A DNA stretch of 64,000 nt, from assembly GCA_946807835.1 (NCBI GenBank), contig OX327691.1, positions 3,050,188 to 3,114,187 of the forward strand, in the 5' to 3' direction. The notes under the pieces were generated by a model. It searched no databases. It had not been told where the DNA came from and saw only the letters and a list, made by a program, of their open reading frames with translations. The DNA comes from Ailanthus altissimus. Lineage: Eukaryota; Streptophyta; Magnoliopsida; Sapindales; Simaroubaceae. The position numbers and the translations under genes are program-made. Of this stretch, positions 44,351 through 55,926 are shown in pieces. The number at the start of each line of letters is the position of its first letter. The first letter of the stretch is position 1.

Positions 44351-45723
44351 TGTTGTGTGTTTTCTATAACACAAATTAACGCAAGTGCACGTATCGCAAC
44401 AAGTAATAAAGTGATAAGTAGAGTGTCGATCCCACGGGGAATTGTTATTACTTGCTAAGTACTAAAATTATGTTCTCCTATTCTTATTAAAGCTATTGGC
44501 AATTTAATGGTTTTAATATCTAAACTAACTAAACAAGAAATAATAATAATTACAAGAATTGAGCAAGGAGAACAATTGTGATAGCACAAATACTCAGATG
44601 CCTAGGATTACAATAATCCCTCAATACTTCACTTGAATCCAACTACTCCCCTTAGAACTATCAATATGAATGTCAACCAAGAACTCTAATATCCTCACAA
44701 GCCTCTTTTGCAGGTCAAGTGAGTATATCTTATTCAATTAACTATCTATATGTCTATGATAATCAAATTGAAATAAGATTCATTAAGTTCAAATTCTCTA
44801 AATGGTCATATATGCCTATGAGTATATGTCTATCTCATATGAAACTCATGCTTTTACACCATGATCATACATCAATTTATCCATGGCCAACACAAAATTT
44901 CCTTTGTCAAGTTCATTAAGGTTCCCTAATCAATCTAATACATTTTCATGTAATTAGAAGCATTTAGCATAGAACAAATTGAACAATTCCATACCAATAT
45001 GATAAATAAGGGAAAATAATCAATCCAAGCTACATATTGAGTTCACATTGTAATCCTAGCAATAAAACTTAGTTCATAATTGAAAATATAAGTTTAGAGC
45101 ATCTAACAACATCATTATACATGTTGGAATCAACAACAAATACGAATTTGAAGAGAAGAAGAAATTTCCCTTGATGCAATGGTGATGTTCTTCCTCCAAA
45201 ATGCAGAAATTCTTCTTCTTCCCCTTGATTTTTGCCTCTTGTTGTTGATTCTTGCTTCCAAGACCCAAATGAAGTGTTTATTTTCGTGCTCTCAACTGCC
45301 CCTTTGCTCCTCATCCTCCTTTGGCTAAACAATGGGTGTTTATATAGGTAGGGTTGCAAAAAGAGGACAAAAAAGCCCTTAAGGAGTGCCCAGAATTCAG
45401 CGCCGCGGCGCTGCGATTCAATGCCGCGGCGCTCACTTTCTGCAATTGGCGCCGCGACGCTGAAATCCAGCGCTGCGGCGCGCACTGTGGCTACAGTACA
45501 CTGTAGCAGTGTACTGTAGCTACAGTGTACTGTAGCAACAGTGCCCCCATTCGTATTTTTATCTCTAATGCTCCGATTTGCGTCCGTTTTCCGGTATTTT
45601 TGCTCCGATAATACTTCAACCTATAAAACAACATTAATACGCATAAATAGCCTAATTATTGAGATAAATTGAACAAATATCAAGTTAGGAAGATAAAATA
45701 GTTTATACAATTACGCCTTATCA
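44351..45723 (-). mobile_element. Solo LTR, family B
   Basis: 1,373 bp, plus strand from TGTTGTGTGTTTT to CGCCTTATCA, with perfect GATAT duplications and no internal sequence. It aligns with the other family B LTRs (10981-11064 reversed, 55927-57299). The minus strand has TATATAAAC at about 45340; a GC-rich palindrome cluster (45399-45536) lies upstream of it. Confidence 0.9.
45399..45536 (-). promoter_or_regulatory. Palindrome cluster upstream of the family B LTR TATA box
   Basis: Four versions of AGCGCCGCGGCGCT lie at 45399, 45422, 45448 and 45469 (the first a perfect 14-bp palindrome). Then come two inverted repeats GCTACAGT-NN-ACTGTAGC at 45490-45507 and 45519-45536. The block lies 60-195 bases upstream of the minus-strand TATATAAAC, in U3. 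A regulatory role is inferred from position only. Confidence 0.6.
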
Positions 45724-46340
45724 GATATCATGACGGAAAGACTATACGTATGCGTTGTAACCTTAACTTGTATGGTTCAACCCGCTGATTTGTAATATCC
45801 GTGACGTATATGTAGGGCATTGTTCACGGACTCATTAAATAGTTCCATTTGACAAATCGGACGTAGGACTTAGGGAGTCCGGTGATATGGAGTGTACTCG
45901 TTGTGCACTGAGGCAGCGTGCCAGATTAAATTGTTTAATCCAGCAATATTCAGCACTACCACAGGAATACGTGTGTATCTGTATTTAAGTGTTAAATACA
46001 ATAATTAGTCAATAATTGTTATTGACTAATTGTATAAGGACACGTGGCACATTGTGGACTCTCAATTAAGTTTGCCCAAGTGTGGAATTTGGTGGAACCC
46101 ACTAGGGAGTATGCTTAGTAACAATTCATGAGGGGCAAAATGATCATTACATACTTTGATTATTTAATAGTTAAATAATTAAAATATCTCTCTTATATAA
46201 TATTATATATATTATTATTATATTTTTTGGGTGCCAACTAGTTGGCACCTATTATATTATTATTATTTATATTATATTAATATTTTATTTTATATATATA
46301 TATATATAAAGAGAGAGAGAGAGCAAGCTTTCTATTTATC
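45724..46340 (+). mobile_element. R1 repeat, segment 3 of 3 (truncated)
   Basis: R1 resumes with GATATCATGACGG and carries the GTGTACTCGTTGTGCACTG and CGTGACGTATATGTAGGGCAT blocks. It breaks off near the (TA)n(GA)n microsatellite at 46291-46323; the last ~0.7 kb of R1 is absent. Confidence 0.7.
46291..46323. repeat. (TA)n(GA)n microsatellite
   Basis: Alternating TA for about 17 bases, then AAA, then GA repeats. Confidence 0.9.
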
Positions 46341-46439
46341 TCCCAAAAGGATTTCATTTTGAATGTAATCTCAAATATGGTCGATCCAGCTTGGCTAGGG
46401 CTCAATCTGCAATACTTGTTCCTCTTTCCATATATTGGG

Positions 46440-47221
46440 TGCAGATATGAATTCCACAAGGACTATTCTGGGTAGTCGATCTTCTTCATTAGATGCAATC
46501 CATGCTACTATATTGACTAGGTAATATTTGTTCCTCAGGATCAACTCAATCATAACTTCCTTAAATTGATTCATTAAGCTTTTAACCTTTTTGAGGTAGG
46601 CTAATTTATTTTCTCCCTAAGCTTCAAGGCTGCCATTCACCTAGTTGACAACGAATTAGGAGTAACTCTTTACCAAGGCATCCGAGGCTGCCAAAGCTTG
46701 ACTACCATTAGTCTAGCCAGAAATGCCTCATACTCGACTTTATTATTTGAGGCCTTGAACCCAAACCTTATAGCATAACATACCTCATCTTCCTCTAAGC
46801 TAGTAAGGATTATCCCTGCCCACATCCTTGAGAATTGGATGATCGATCAATGTAGAGTACCCAGTATGTGTTCTCCCCTTGCAGCCTTTCTTCAATCTCC
46901 TCTGCCTCAAGCTCTCCGGGTGTACATTTTACCATAAAGTTGACTAAGAATTGTCCTTTGATAGCTATTCCAACTTTATATTATACATCGAATTTGAATT
47001 CACTCAGTTCTATTAACCATCTGACCAACCATCCCAATAGCTCTGGCTTATGCATAATTTGTCTAAAGGGCTAATTTATCATAACTGCAATTGTTTGGGC
47101 CTAAAAGTAGGGTCACAGCTTCTTTACTGACATGATGAGAGTGAGGACTAACTTTTCTGTAAAAGGATATATACTCTCTTGGTTGGTAAAGAATTTGTTG
47201 AGGAAGTATACTGGCCTCTAG
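46440..47221 (-). pseudogene. Tat-type gypsy RNase H, downstream part of a split pol
   Basis: The minus strand reads W.LYIDRSSNSQGCG near 46820-46860 (catalytic Asp region of RNase H), then GIILTSLEEDEVCYAI and FGFKASNNKVEYEAFLARL. Stops and frame changes follow. It continues the RT at 48461-49205; the R2 solo LTR sits between them with a TCTAG duplication. Confidence 0.65.
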
Positions 47222-48455
47222 TGATAGGACCCGACCTGAGACCCTCTACTATAGATCCCACTGGCCCTGTCGGGCACCCCGACGGAAGTTCCTCCGAACC
47301 TAACTGGGTATGTTAAGAAATTCTGCGAGGTGAACCCCTTTTTAATTCTTGTTACTACTAAGAAGATCTAGTAATATACATGAAAATGACATCTTAGTTT
47401 TAAAAACAAACGGACAGAGTTTTCCCTATTTTTCGAAAAATCCATATACACCTGCAAAGAAATTTCACTTCTAATTCCAACACATCTCAATTCTACCAAT
47501 TCATTTTCTCAATTTCTTGTTCCAATTACAACAAAATCATGCCAATTTCATTCTAAAGCCCTAATTACAATCAATTAAAATCTCTACAACAAAATCACCA
47601 AAAACCCTAATTCTCACCTTGCCAATTTCTTCAAATTGATGACTCCTTCAAGCTCCAAACTAGAATTCAACTCAATCTAAGCCAAGAATACACATAAGGA
47701 CATCAATTAAAACATTCTTGAAATCTCACTTATCAAACTCATAAAAGATGCTTTTCTTACCTCTTTTTCTTGAATTTTCACTAATATAGACTTCAATTGA
47801 ACTTAGGGATGGGTTTGTAACCTTAATTTGGCTTGATTACACATGAAAAATCATGAAAAAAAAACTTGAATAGTCACTATAGCAGCACCCCCCTTTGAAG
47901 CTCGAATTTCTCTCTTTTTTTGGCTAAGTGTTAGTTTTGATCTCTCTTCAAATTTCTACACACGTCTAACATATATATAGTGCTCCCTCAATTTACTATT
48001 TTGCCCTTCAACTTACTTAAAACTTTTAATTTGCCATTAGTTAAAAACTAATTATGTAATTAGTTCATTTGTAACTATTTAGTTAGAATAGTTCAAAGAA
48101 CTAACTAGAACTTCCAACTTGGCAATCCATGAGATTTCTTCTAATTGGTCCATTCTCTAATATATGGATTATGTTTCTCAACAAAGGCTTGTTCCATACA
48201 TAACCCTTAAATTGAAATTCATGTAGTAAATTAGAATTTTCTTTTCTAAGCCAATAGAGAAAAATTCTAAAAATATTCTAGGGTCGTCCGGCGTACCGAT
48301 CGAGTGTGAAATTACCAAATTAGGTCTAATATCTCTCACGTGCACTATAAAGAAAATATTTCTAATAGGGTTAAAATCGAGTAACCCTACAGTGTCTTAT
48401 TTGTTCTATACCGAAATCTAGGCGCCAATACTACTAATGAGGATTGGATAATACA
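47222..48455 (-). mobile_element. Solo LTR, family R2, short form
   Basis: 1,234 bp, plus strand TGATAGGACCCGACC to GGATAATACA, flanked by perfect TCTAG duplications (47217-47221 and 48456-48460). It equals the long copy at 49501-52271 minus about 1.54 kb; the junction at ATTC (47499-47502) matches ATTC at both deletion ends of the long copy. It disrupts the Tat pol. Confidence 0.9.
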
Positions 48456-48460
48456 TCTAG

Positions 48461-49205
48461 ACCTCTATTTCTTCTTTAAATAGTTACAAGCTCACTACTT
48501 TGTTGGAGACCTCGAGGTATAGTATCAGTTCGTCCCTCTGAATTGGGATAGCAAGATGAACAAGGTAGGAAAGGTAGGCTTTGAGTTGTTAGAAAGTTTC
48601 TTTGCACTCTTGAACCCATTGATTTTTCTCCCTCATTTTTATGGCTTGAAAGAACTCGAAACACTTATCTATAGCTCGGGATATGAAACAACTTAAAGTT
48701 GCTACTCTTTTTATAAGCCATTAGATTTCTTTGACCATGCTCAGAGAATTTATTTCTATATAACTTTAATTTTGTCTGGGTTAGCTTCTATCCTCCTTTT
48801 GCTGACAATGAATCTTAAGTATTTGCCAGACTTCACCCTAAAGGCACACTTCTCGAGGTTTAGCCTCATTTTATGCTTTCTTATGATCTCAAAACTTTAT
48901 CTCAAATCCCTCATATGATCACTAGACTTAGTTGACTTAACTATCATATCATCTACATACACTTCCATATTTTTACCTTTCAATGATTTGAGTAGTTTGT
49001 TTACTAACCTTTGATAAGTGGCCCTTATATTTTTTAGGCCAAATGGTATCACCTTATAGCAATAAGTCCCTTAATGTGTAACAAAAGATGTATTCTCTTG
49101 GTTGGAGGGAAACTTTGGGATTTGATTGTGTTCTAAAAAAAGCATCCATGAAGCTAAGTACCTTATGTTCTACTATAGAATTGACCAGTTGTTCTTTCTT
49201 AAGAA
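48461..49205 (-). pseudogene. Tat-type gypsy reverse transcriptase, upstream part of a split pol
   Basis: Minus-strand RT: VLSFMDAFF (about 49160), then the catalytic box KNMEVYVDDMIVKSTK with an intact YVDDM (48945-48959), SFEIIRKHKMRLNLEKCAF, SGKYLRFIVSKRRIEANPDK, and an ISRAIDKC.EFFQAIK segment (about 48640). Frames shift several times. The downstream RNase H lies beyond the R2 insertion. Confidence 0.75.
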
Positions 49206-49500
49206 ATAGCTGAGAAGAGGAAGATGATCAAAGGGGAAGCACCCAAGCCATAAGAGGCTTAGGCACTAGGCTCAGCACTGCAGCACTCTAGTTACTAGAA
49301 TAGAGCATCACGACGCCCAGTCAGGCAAGAGACCAAAATGACAATTAAGTGCTGTGACGATGAAGATGAGCACCGCGGAGCTCAAAGCTGAGTTGGTGAC
49401 CCTCCAAAAAGTCACCTACCTCTTTTATATGATGTGGCATTTTAAATAGATATTGTGTCTCTCCAAAGAGACACGTACAACTTTATAAACACTGCAAGCA
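49206..49500 (+). mobile_element. Possible copia-like LTR fragment
   Basis: Contains CATTTTAAATAG and ACTTTATAAACACTGC TATA-like phrases and a GTCTCTCC..GGAGAGAC-type hairpin (TCTCTCCAAAGAGACA). It continues at 52277 beyond the R2 insertion (shared AAGCA duplication) into a leader and a small gag-like frame. Class assignment is weak. Confidence 0.35.
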
Positions 49501-52271
49501 TGACAGGACCCGACCCGAGACCCTCTACTATAGATCCCAGCGGCCCTGCCGGGCACCCCGACGGAAGTTCCTCCGAACCTAACTGGGTAAGTTAAGGAAT
49601 TCCGCGAGGCGAACCCCTTTTTAATTCTTGTTACTACTAAGAAGATCTAGTAATATACATGAAAACGACATCTTAGTTTTAAAAACAAACGGACAGAGTT
49701 TCCCCTGTTTTTCGGAAAATCCATATAAACCTGCAAAGAAATTTCACTTCTAATTCTAACACATCTCAATTCTACCAATTCGGACCTCCGGTCCTTTTCA
49801 AATCAAATCCAACACAACTCAATTATTTCGTGTAAATCACAAAATAAGCATAATCATAAAAAGTAAAAACGATCATCATAAACTGGAAATCTCTTTTTCT
49901 TGATTCAACACATACTTACAAATATACATGCCTACAACTATTATGCATAAAGTAAAGAGTGTCATTAGCACATTTACATGTACAAAAATTATCTTTGGAT
50001 TCGGCCCACTACTCGGCGATAGGAGAATCAGCAGCTTGCGCTCTGAGACCAGCACCTGGGAAAGGGGTTTAAAATATAAAACATAAAACGAGTGAGCTAA
50101 AGGAGCTCAGTGAGTGTAAATGAGAATTCAATTACAATAATATTATATAAAGATAGCAATTTCTAAAGTACATGCAGAAATTATGCTTCTAAAATGGATG
50201 TAAAATTGTAAAACGGTTTCTAATATCATATGCTAATGAAATCTTACCGAGCGGGTTTTATCTACATCTTTGGAAAACTATATTCAGAATCTGTATAACA
50301 TAATAACTGCTGTGTGCATAAAAATGCATAAATGCTATCGGTAAATCAAAAACTAGTAAAATCCTCGCTCGGCCATTTTCTTTCTAAACTGTACCAATGG
50401 TAACCCTAAAGCTCTATACCCACGCAGCGACTCAACTAGCACCGCATACGTGAGTAGGTCACAGGGCACCTCTTCTAGCAGCACCCATAGTGACATCTCA
50501 GGACATTTCACTGGCTACACAGCGGAATCCTACATCGCATGCATATAGCGAGACAATATCTCGTACACATAGAGCGACTCACATGACTCGACATCCTGAC
50601 TTCCCGGAGTTAGTTACACACCCCCAAGACCTGCCCATGTGCACGGGATATACCGTCCGGGTCTAATACAATCATCACCACTATAATCTGAGGGTACCAA
50701 TGGCCTTAAAACAAATGCAGAAATTTTAAAACTGTTTCACAAATCGATCATGTAAAAGCATGTCTATGAATATATCAAGATCATAAATCATGTTTATGCA
50801 TCGAAAGCTCATAAAACATACATAGTCATTGTGCGAAAACATAATAACTAAAAAGTAAAAGAAATGGCAGATTTCCACTCACAACCGCTCCGCGCTCCAT
50901 TTCGCTCCCGATTCCTGCTCCCGTTAACGCTCTCGGTTATCCTCACCTACGCGCCATAAATGACATTTGAACCAAATCGAACACTAGAATCTCATTTAAC
51001 TACTAAATGCCCTAATCGACATACAAAGCTCGGATGTAAACTACTTCCCTATTTTAGTTACGGAGCCATAATCGAAACTAACTCACCATCCGGCGCCCTG
51101 AAAATTATTGAACATCTTATAATTTGATTGGACATACTTGCCCTTCACCTTTCCAACATGGACAATTATGTCCCATTTTCTTCATTTTTGGGTTTTTTCA
51201 TCAACCATATACATCCAATTCACAATATGCATCATTTACGCACAACAATTCAATCAAAACACCACCCAATTCCTAACTTCCCTAAAGTGGCAGAATTTCA
51301 CCCTAGGTTCCAACACATTCATTTTCTCAATTTCTTGTTCCAATTACAACAAAATCATGCCAATTTCATTCTAAAGCCCTAATTACAATCAATTGAAATC
51401 TCTACAACAAAATCACCAAAAACCCTAATTCTCACCTTGTCAATTTCTTCAAATTGATGACTCCTTCAAGCTCCAAACTAGAATTCAACTCAATCTAAGC
51501 CAAGAATACACATAAGAACATCAATTAACATATTCTTGAATTCTCACTTATCAAACTCATAAAAGATGCTTTTCTTACCTCTTTTTCTTAAATTTCCTCT
51601 AATAGAGACTTCAATTGAGCTTAGGGATTGGTTTGTAACCTTAATTTAGCTTGATTACACATGAAAATTCATGAAAACAAAACTTGAAAGGTCACTGTAG
51701 TAGCCCCCCTTTCCAAGCTCGAATTTTCTCTCTTTTGTTCTAAGTGTTTGCTTTTGATCATCTTCAAAATTCTACACACTTCCAACCTATTTATAGTCCT
51801 CCCTCTATTTACCATTTTGCCCTTCAACTTTCTCAAAATTACTAATTTGCCATTAGTTGAAAACTAATTATGTAATTAGTTCATTTGTAACTATCTAGTT
51901 GGAATAGTCCAAAGAACTAACTAGAACTTCCAACTTGGCAATCCATGAGATTTCTTCTAATTGGTCCATTCTCTAATATATAGATTATGTTTCTCAACAA
52001 AGGCTTGTTCCATTCATAACCCTTAAATGGAAATTCATGTAGTAAATTAGAATTTTCTTTTCCAAGCCAATAGAGAAAAATTCTAAAAATATTCTAGGGT
52101 CGTCCGGCGCACCGATCAAGTGTGAAATTACCAAATTAGGTCTGATATCTCTCACGTGCACTATAAAGAAAATATTTCTAATAGGGTTAAAATCGAGTAA
52201 CCCTACGGTGTCTTATTTGTTCTATACCGAAATTTAGGCGCCAATACTACTAATAGGGATTAGATATTACA
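49501..52271 (-). mobile_element. Solo LTR, family R2, long form
   Basis: 2,771 bp, plus strand TGACAGGACCCGACCC to TTAGATATTACA, with perfect AAGCA duplications (49496-49500 and 52272-52276). On its sense (minus) strand the TATA region lies about 0.48 kb from the start, so R plus U5 exceeds 2 kb. No gag or pol. The dimensions and the TGTAATATC start suggest a Tekay/Del-like chromovirus LTR, which is not proven. Frames at 51128-51382 are incidental. Confidence 0.9.
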
Positions 52272-52276
52272 AAGCA

Positions 52277-52600
52277 CATTTGAAATAAGTAATTAACTTC
52301 TCTTCTTAATCTTTGATTCAAGTTTCTCTCTTATCAACCATTTTTTGAGTTTAAACACTGTTAGTCCAAGGAAATTATTTGGTGTGCACCTAAAACTTTC
52401 TCATAAGTTATTGAATTTTGGAACTATCCTACTAACAAACCCATTTGCATCTTTGATTATAATCAAAGTAGGGGTAGAAATAGTTTAATGACAGTGTATT
52501 GCATACTTTGACTTTAAAATTTATTTACTTGTATCCTTATGTATTTCCTACAATACATAATCATTTTTCAACAATCTTAAACTATTTATAACCATACACA
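52277..52600 (+). other. Continuation of the copia-like leader
   Basis: AT-rich with CTCTTCTTAATCTTTGATTC phrases. It directly continues 49206-49500 if the R2 insertion is removed. No tRNA-Met primer site (TGGTATCAGAGC) was found. Confidence 0.35.
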
Positions 52601-52752
52601 CATGAATACTACAATTGAATCTTCACTAATTGTTTTAGAAAAGTCTCTCTTAGAGGCTACGAAGATCCCACCATTTGATGAAAAATATTTCAAGAGATGG
52701 TAGGGACTTGTAAAAATAAATTCAGCCAATATTCTATTTCTTATCATGAACT
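52601..52752 (+). pseudogene. Start of a copia-type gag
   Basis: The frame from ATG at 52602 reads MNTTIESSLIVLEKSLLEA, TKIPPFDEKYFKRW and then a TAG. PPFD..(Y/N)FKRW is the usual opening motif of copia gag (UBN2/DUF4219-type). It is cut at ~52752 by the family B element end. Short, so moderate to low certainty. Confidence 0.4.
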
Positions 52753-53135
52753 AATGATCATTATCTCAACCAAAAACCAATAACTAAAAAAACTTAACAT
52801 GCAAGACAACCAAAAAGTTTTATGCAACACAAGATAAGTGTTTCCCACCTTCAAACTTAAATTTAACATTGTCCCTAATGTAAAACATAAAAACTTGAGA
52901 GTAAGTATCTTCCCTAGTAAGTGAAGTTTAAGCATTACAACATTTGTATCACGATGTGACTACGTTTTCCTTATCTCCATATATTATCAATTGCTTATGC
53001 TACTTTTTTTTAAGTGCTCACCTTGCAGTTCTATTCCTAAGAGACAAGAGAATAAAGTAAATAAAAATATAAATAAGCAAATTTAAAAATAAAATTTACT
53101 TAATTGCCTCTCAAGAAGCTTTTCATTTAACGTCG
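52753..53135 (-). other. 3' noncoding region of the family B gag-protease element
   Basis: The minus strand has AAGCTTCTTGAGAGGCAATT (53106-53125), a form of the GCTTCTTGGGAGGCAACCC phrase that marks the start of the 3' noncoding region in Athila/Tat elements. Further on is GGGACAATGTTAAATTTAAG..TTTGAAGG (52850-52880). No 3' LTR remains. Confidence 0.55.
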
Positions 53136-53429
53136 TCGGCTTGATGGAATTTCTTCTATTCTTATGATGAATCAAAGGTGATTATAGAGGCATCTTGGTA
53201 TGCGTTCTTGTTTGCACTCCTCTCTTTTGGCTTTCATAGCCTTGTAATTATGCTTTGGGCAGTAGCTTTTGCTTCCTTCTCACTGCACTCTTCTGAAAAG
53301 ATTTTTCTCTTAGACCAAGGTAAGGAGTCCTTCATTGCACTCTATTCTACTCATGTATCTTCTTTCTTATCCTCCTATGCTTCAAAGCTTTCTTTTGAAT
53401 GTAAGGACTCATTGCTTTCATCTCTTTAA

Positions 53430-54162
53430 ATTGCAGAAGTTATTGCTTGTTATTTGGGTACAGTATATCAATGCTAAAACAATCTTTATTTTCAGTTGGC
53501 AATTAGATCTTCTTGAAGACCTTGAATGGTATTGTGTCATTTTGCACTCTCATGGTTAGCTCCACTTTTTGTACATCAATGATTGTTCGTCTAGTAGTTA
53601 GGAATGATCATCCAAAGACGATTGAAATCTCTTTGTCTTCTTCTATATCCAGAACGACAAAATCAGCTAGGAAAATAAACTTATCCACCTTTACTAGCAT
53701 GTCTTTTATGACTCCCTTATGATAGATAAGAGATTGATTAACAAGTTGAAGTGTGACAATGATAAGCTTTGTTTCTCTTAGACCCAATTTTTTGTAGATG
53801 GATAGTGGTATAAGATTTATATTTACTTCTAGATCGCAGAGTACTTTTCCAAAGTCATAATTTCTAATGAAGCACAATATGGTAAAGCTCCCGATATCTT
53901 TGAGCTTATAAGACAGCTTCTTTTGAACAATGGCACTACACTCCTCTATCAATGTTACAATCTCATAATCCTCCAGTCTCTTTTTCTTCAAAAGAATACT
54001 CTTTATAAACTTAATGTAACTAGGCATTTGTTCAAGTGCATCTGTAAAAGGAAGATTAATGTGTAATTTCTTAAAATTTTCAAGAAATTTTAAAAATTGC
54101 TTATCTAGCTTGTTTTTTAACAACCTCTGACAGAACGATTGAGGTGGATTGAAAGATGTCAT
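53430..54162 (-). pseudogene. Family B aspartic protease, end of the coding region
   Basis: Minus frame at 53608-54162: FLENFKKLHINLPFTDALEQ, PSYIKFIKSIL, IGSFTILCFIRNYDFGKVL, CDLEVNINLIPLSIYKKLGL, FIFLADFVVLDIEEDKEI. The active-site DLGAS reads DLEVN, so it is dead. Beyond a frame break, GWSFLTTRRTIIDVQKVELT (53560-53610) equals the usual GRPFLATGRALIDVEKGELT segment. RT and IN are absent before the 3' noncoding region begins at 53135. Confidence 0.75.
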
Positions 54163-54338
54163 TGGCTAATTCTGTATGTTTTTACTAGTATTTTCTATTG
54201 TGGTTGCACTTTTCTACACTTGAACACAAGTTTCTACAATCTTTTTCTGCACTTTTCTGCTATTGAAGTCTTATTTTTGAATTTGTTTCTAGATTGTTTT
54301 GCTACTGATTTTTTTACTATTGCTCTTGTTGAATGCCT

Positions 54339-55700
54339 CTATAGCCTTTGAGAAAAAGGTATTGGTGGTCTATAAGGCTGTATTTCTTCTTCTTGTACTA
54401 TTTTTTCCTTTTCTTTATTGTCTTTCTTGCTTGATGGTGGTGTTTGGCATGTGTTATCATGTAAGACATTACAACTTAAGGAAATTGCTTGGCATTGCTC
54501 TACATTTCCTTGTGGATTGACTTCGATGTCACTTAGTAAAGCTCCTTGAGGTCTCTTATTAATTACTATAGTAACTTGTCCTATTTGAGTCTCCAGATTC
54601 TTCAAAGACACTGAAAGATTTTGTAATATGGCATCATTAGATTTTAAATACTGTATGAACATATTTTCTAAGGCTGGCTTCTTCTCTTACGATGTCTGGA
54701 ATCCTAAATGGTTTATTAGTCTAGATGACTACCCTTATTTATTATTCCAAGATAAGTTTGGATGATCTCTCCACCCCAGATTATAGAAATTAGAATGTTG
54801 GTTATTCTACTATCGGTTAAAATTTTCCACATAATTTGTTAACTCCATGCACCGCCCATTCATGTGATTATCACCGCAAAAGTCACAAGTGATATTCTAA
54901 ATCTTTACAGTATTTAATGCATCAAACGCCTTGGATAACATATTGATTTGTACTACCAATGCATTGAATTCATCTATCTCATGAACACCAATGACTTTCT
55001 TAGGTGTAACCCTTTCGATCGACCATTGGTAACTATTTGACACTATCTCTTCTAGCAAATCATAAGCCTCGTTCGTAGACTTATTAATCAAGGCACCTCC
55101 AATGGCTACATATACCATAGTCCTCAAATGACCTACTAGTCCCCTGTAAAATGTTTGGACTAATAGTCATTTAAGAACTCCATAATGACGACACTTCTTC
55201 AATATATTCTTGAAGCGCTCTTATGCCTCATAAAGTGACTCACCATCAATCTGAACAAATATGCTAATATCCTTCCTTATCTTTGTTGTTTTTTCTGGTA
55301 AGAAAAACATTGCTAGAAACTACTACGCTAAGTAATCTCATGTTGATATAGATCTGGATAGCAATAACATCAACCAACTCTTGGCTTTATCCCTCAATAA
55401 TAAAGGGAATAATCTAAGTCTGATGTCATCGTTTAAGACTCTGTTATACTTGAATGCATCACAAATTTCTAGAAAATTTATTATCGGCATGTTGGGATCA
55501 TTATTTGGAGCACAATTGTACTGTACAAACTTCTTTGGTATTTGAATAGTATTCCACTTAATCTCAAAGTTATTAACATTAATCGTTAGCAGTTGAATAC
55601 TTGAAAGAATACCATTTATAGTAGAGACTGCATACTCTCTTAATGCTCTTTGTGGTGCAGCTATGGGTTCAAAAATATGGTTATTGATGTGATCTCCCAT
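54339..55700 (-). pseudogene. Family B gag
   Basis: The N-terminal part at 55338-55700 begins MGDHINNHIFEPIAAPQRAL, REYAVSTINGI and ends RLRLFPLLLRDKAKSWLMLL. The middle at 54897-55127 reads ALINKSTNEAYDLLEEIVSN and SYQWSIER, typical of Athila gag. A zinc knuckle ITCDFCGDNHMNGRCM is at about 54850-54895. The linker at 54339-54662 reads LETQIGQVTI, RPQGALLSDIEVNPQ and ends PPIPFSQRL. Frames change at least twice. The adjoining primer site and LTR to the right give a proper 5' end. Confidence 0.8.
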
Positions 55701-55902
55701 GTCTATGAAACGGGGTTGTTCACATCGAAGTCTTTAAAATATTCTTTCGATCTCAGGATCAAAAGAAATTAAATTTGCACTTTTGGTCCTTCAAAAGATC
55801 TGTCAAAAAAACTTTAAAAATAAATCAAAGTAAAGGAAAAAAAATCTAAATTAAAAGCAAGGTAATTGATATTAGTATGGATCTAAGAACAAAAAAAATA
55901 AG

Positions 55903-55920
55903 TCCCAGGCAACAACGCCA
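55903..55920 (-). other. Primer-binding site of the family B element
   Basis: TCCCAGGCAACAACGCCA, a tRNA-Asp-type site with three substitutions relative to the family A site, six bases from the LTR at 55927. Confidence 0.75.
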
Positions 55921-55926
55921 CAAACG

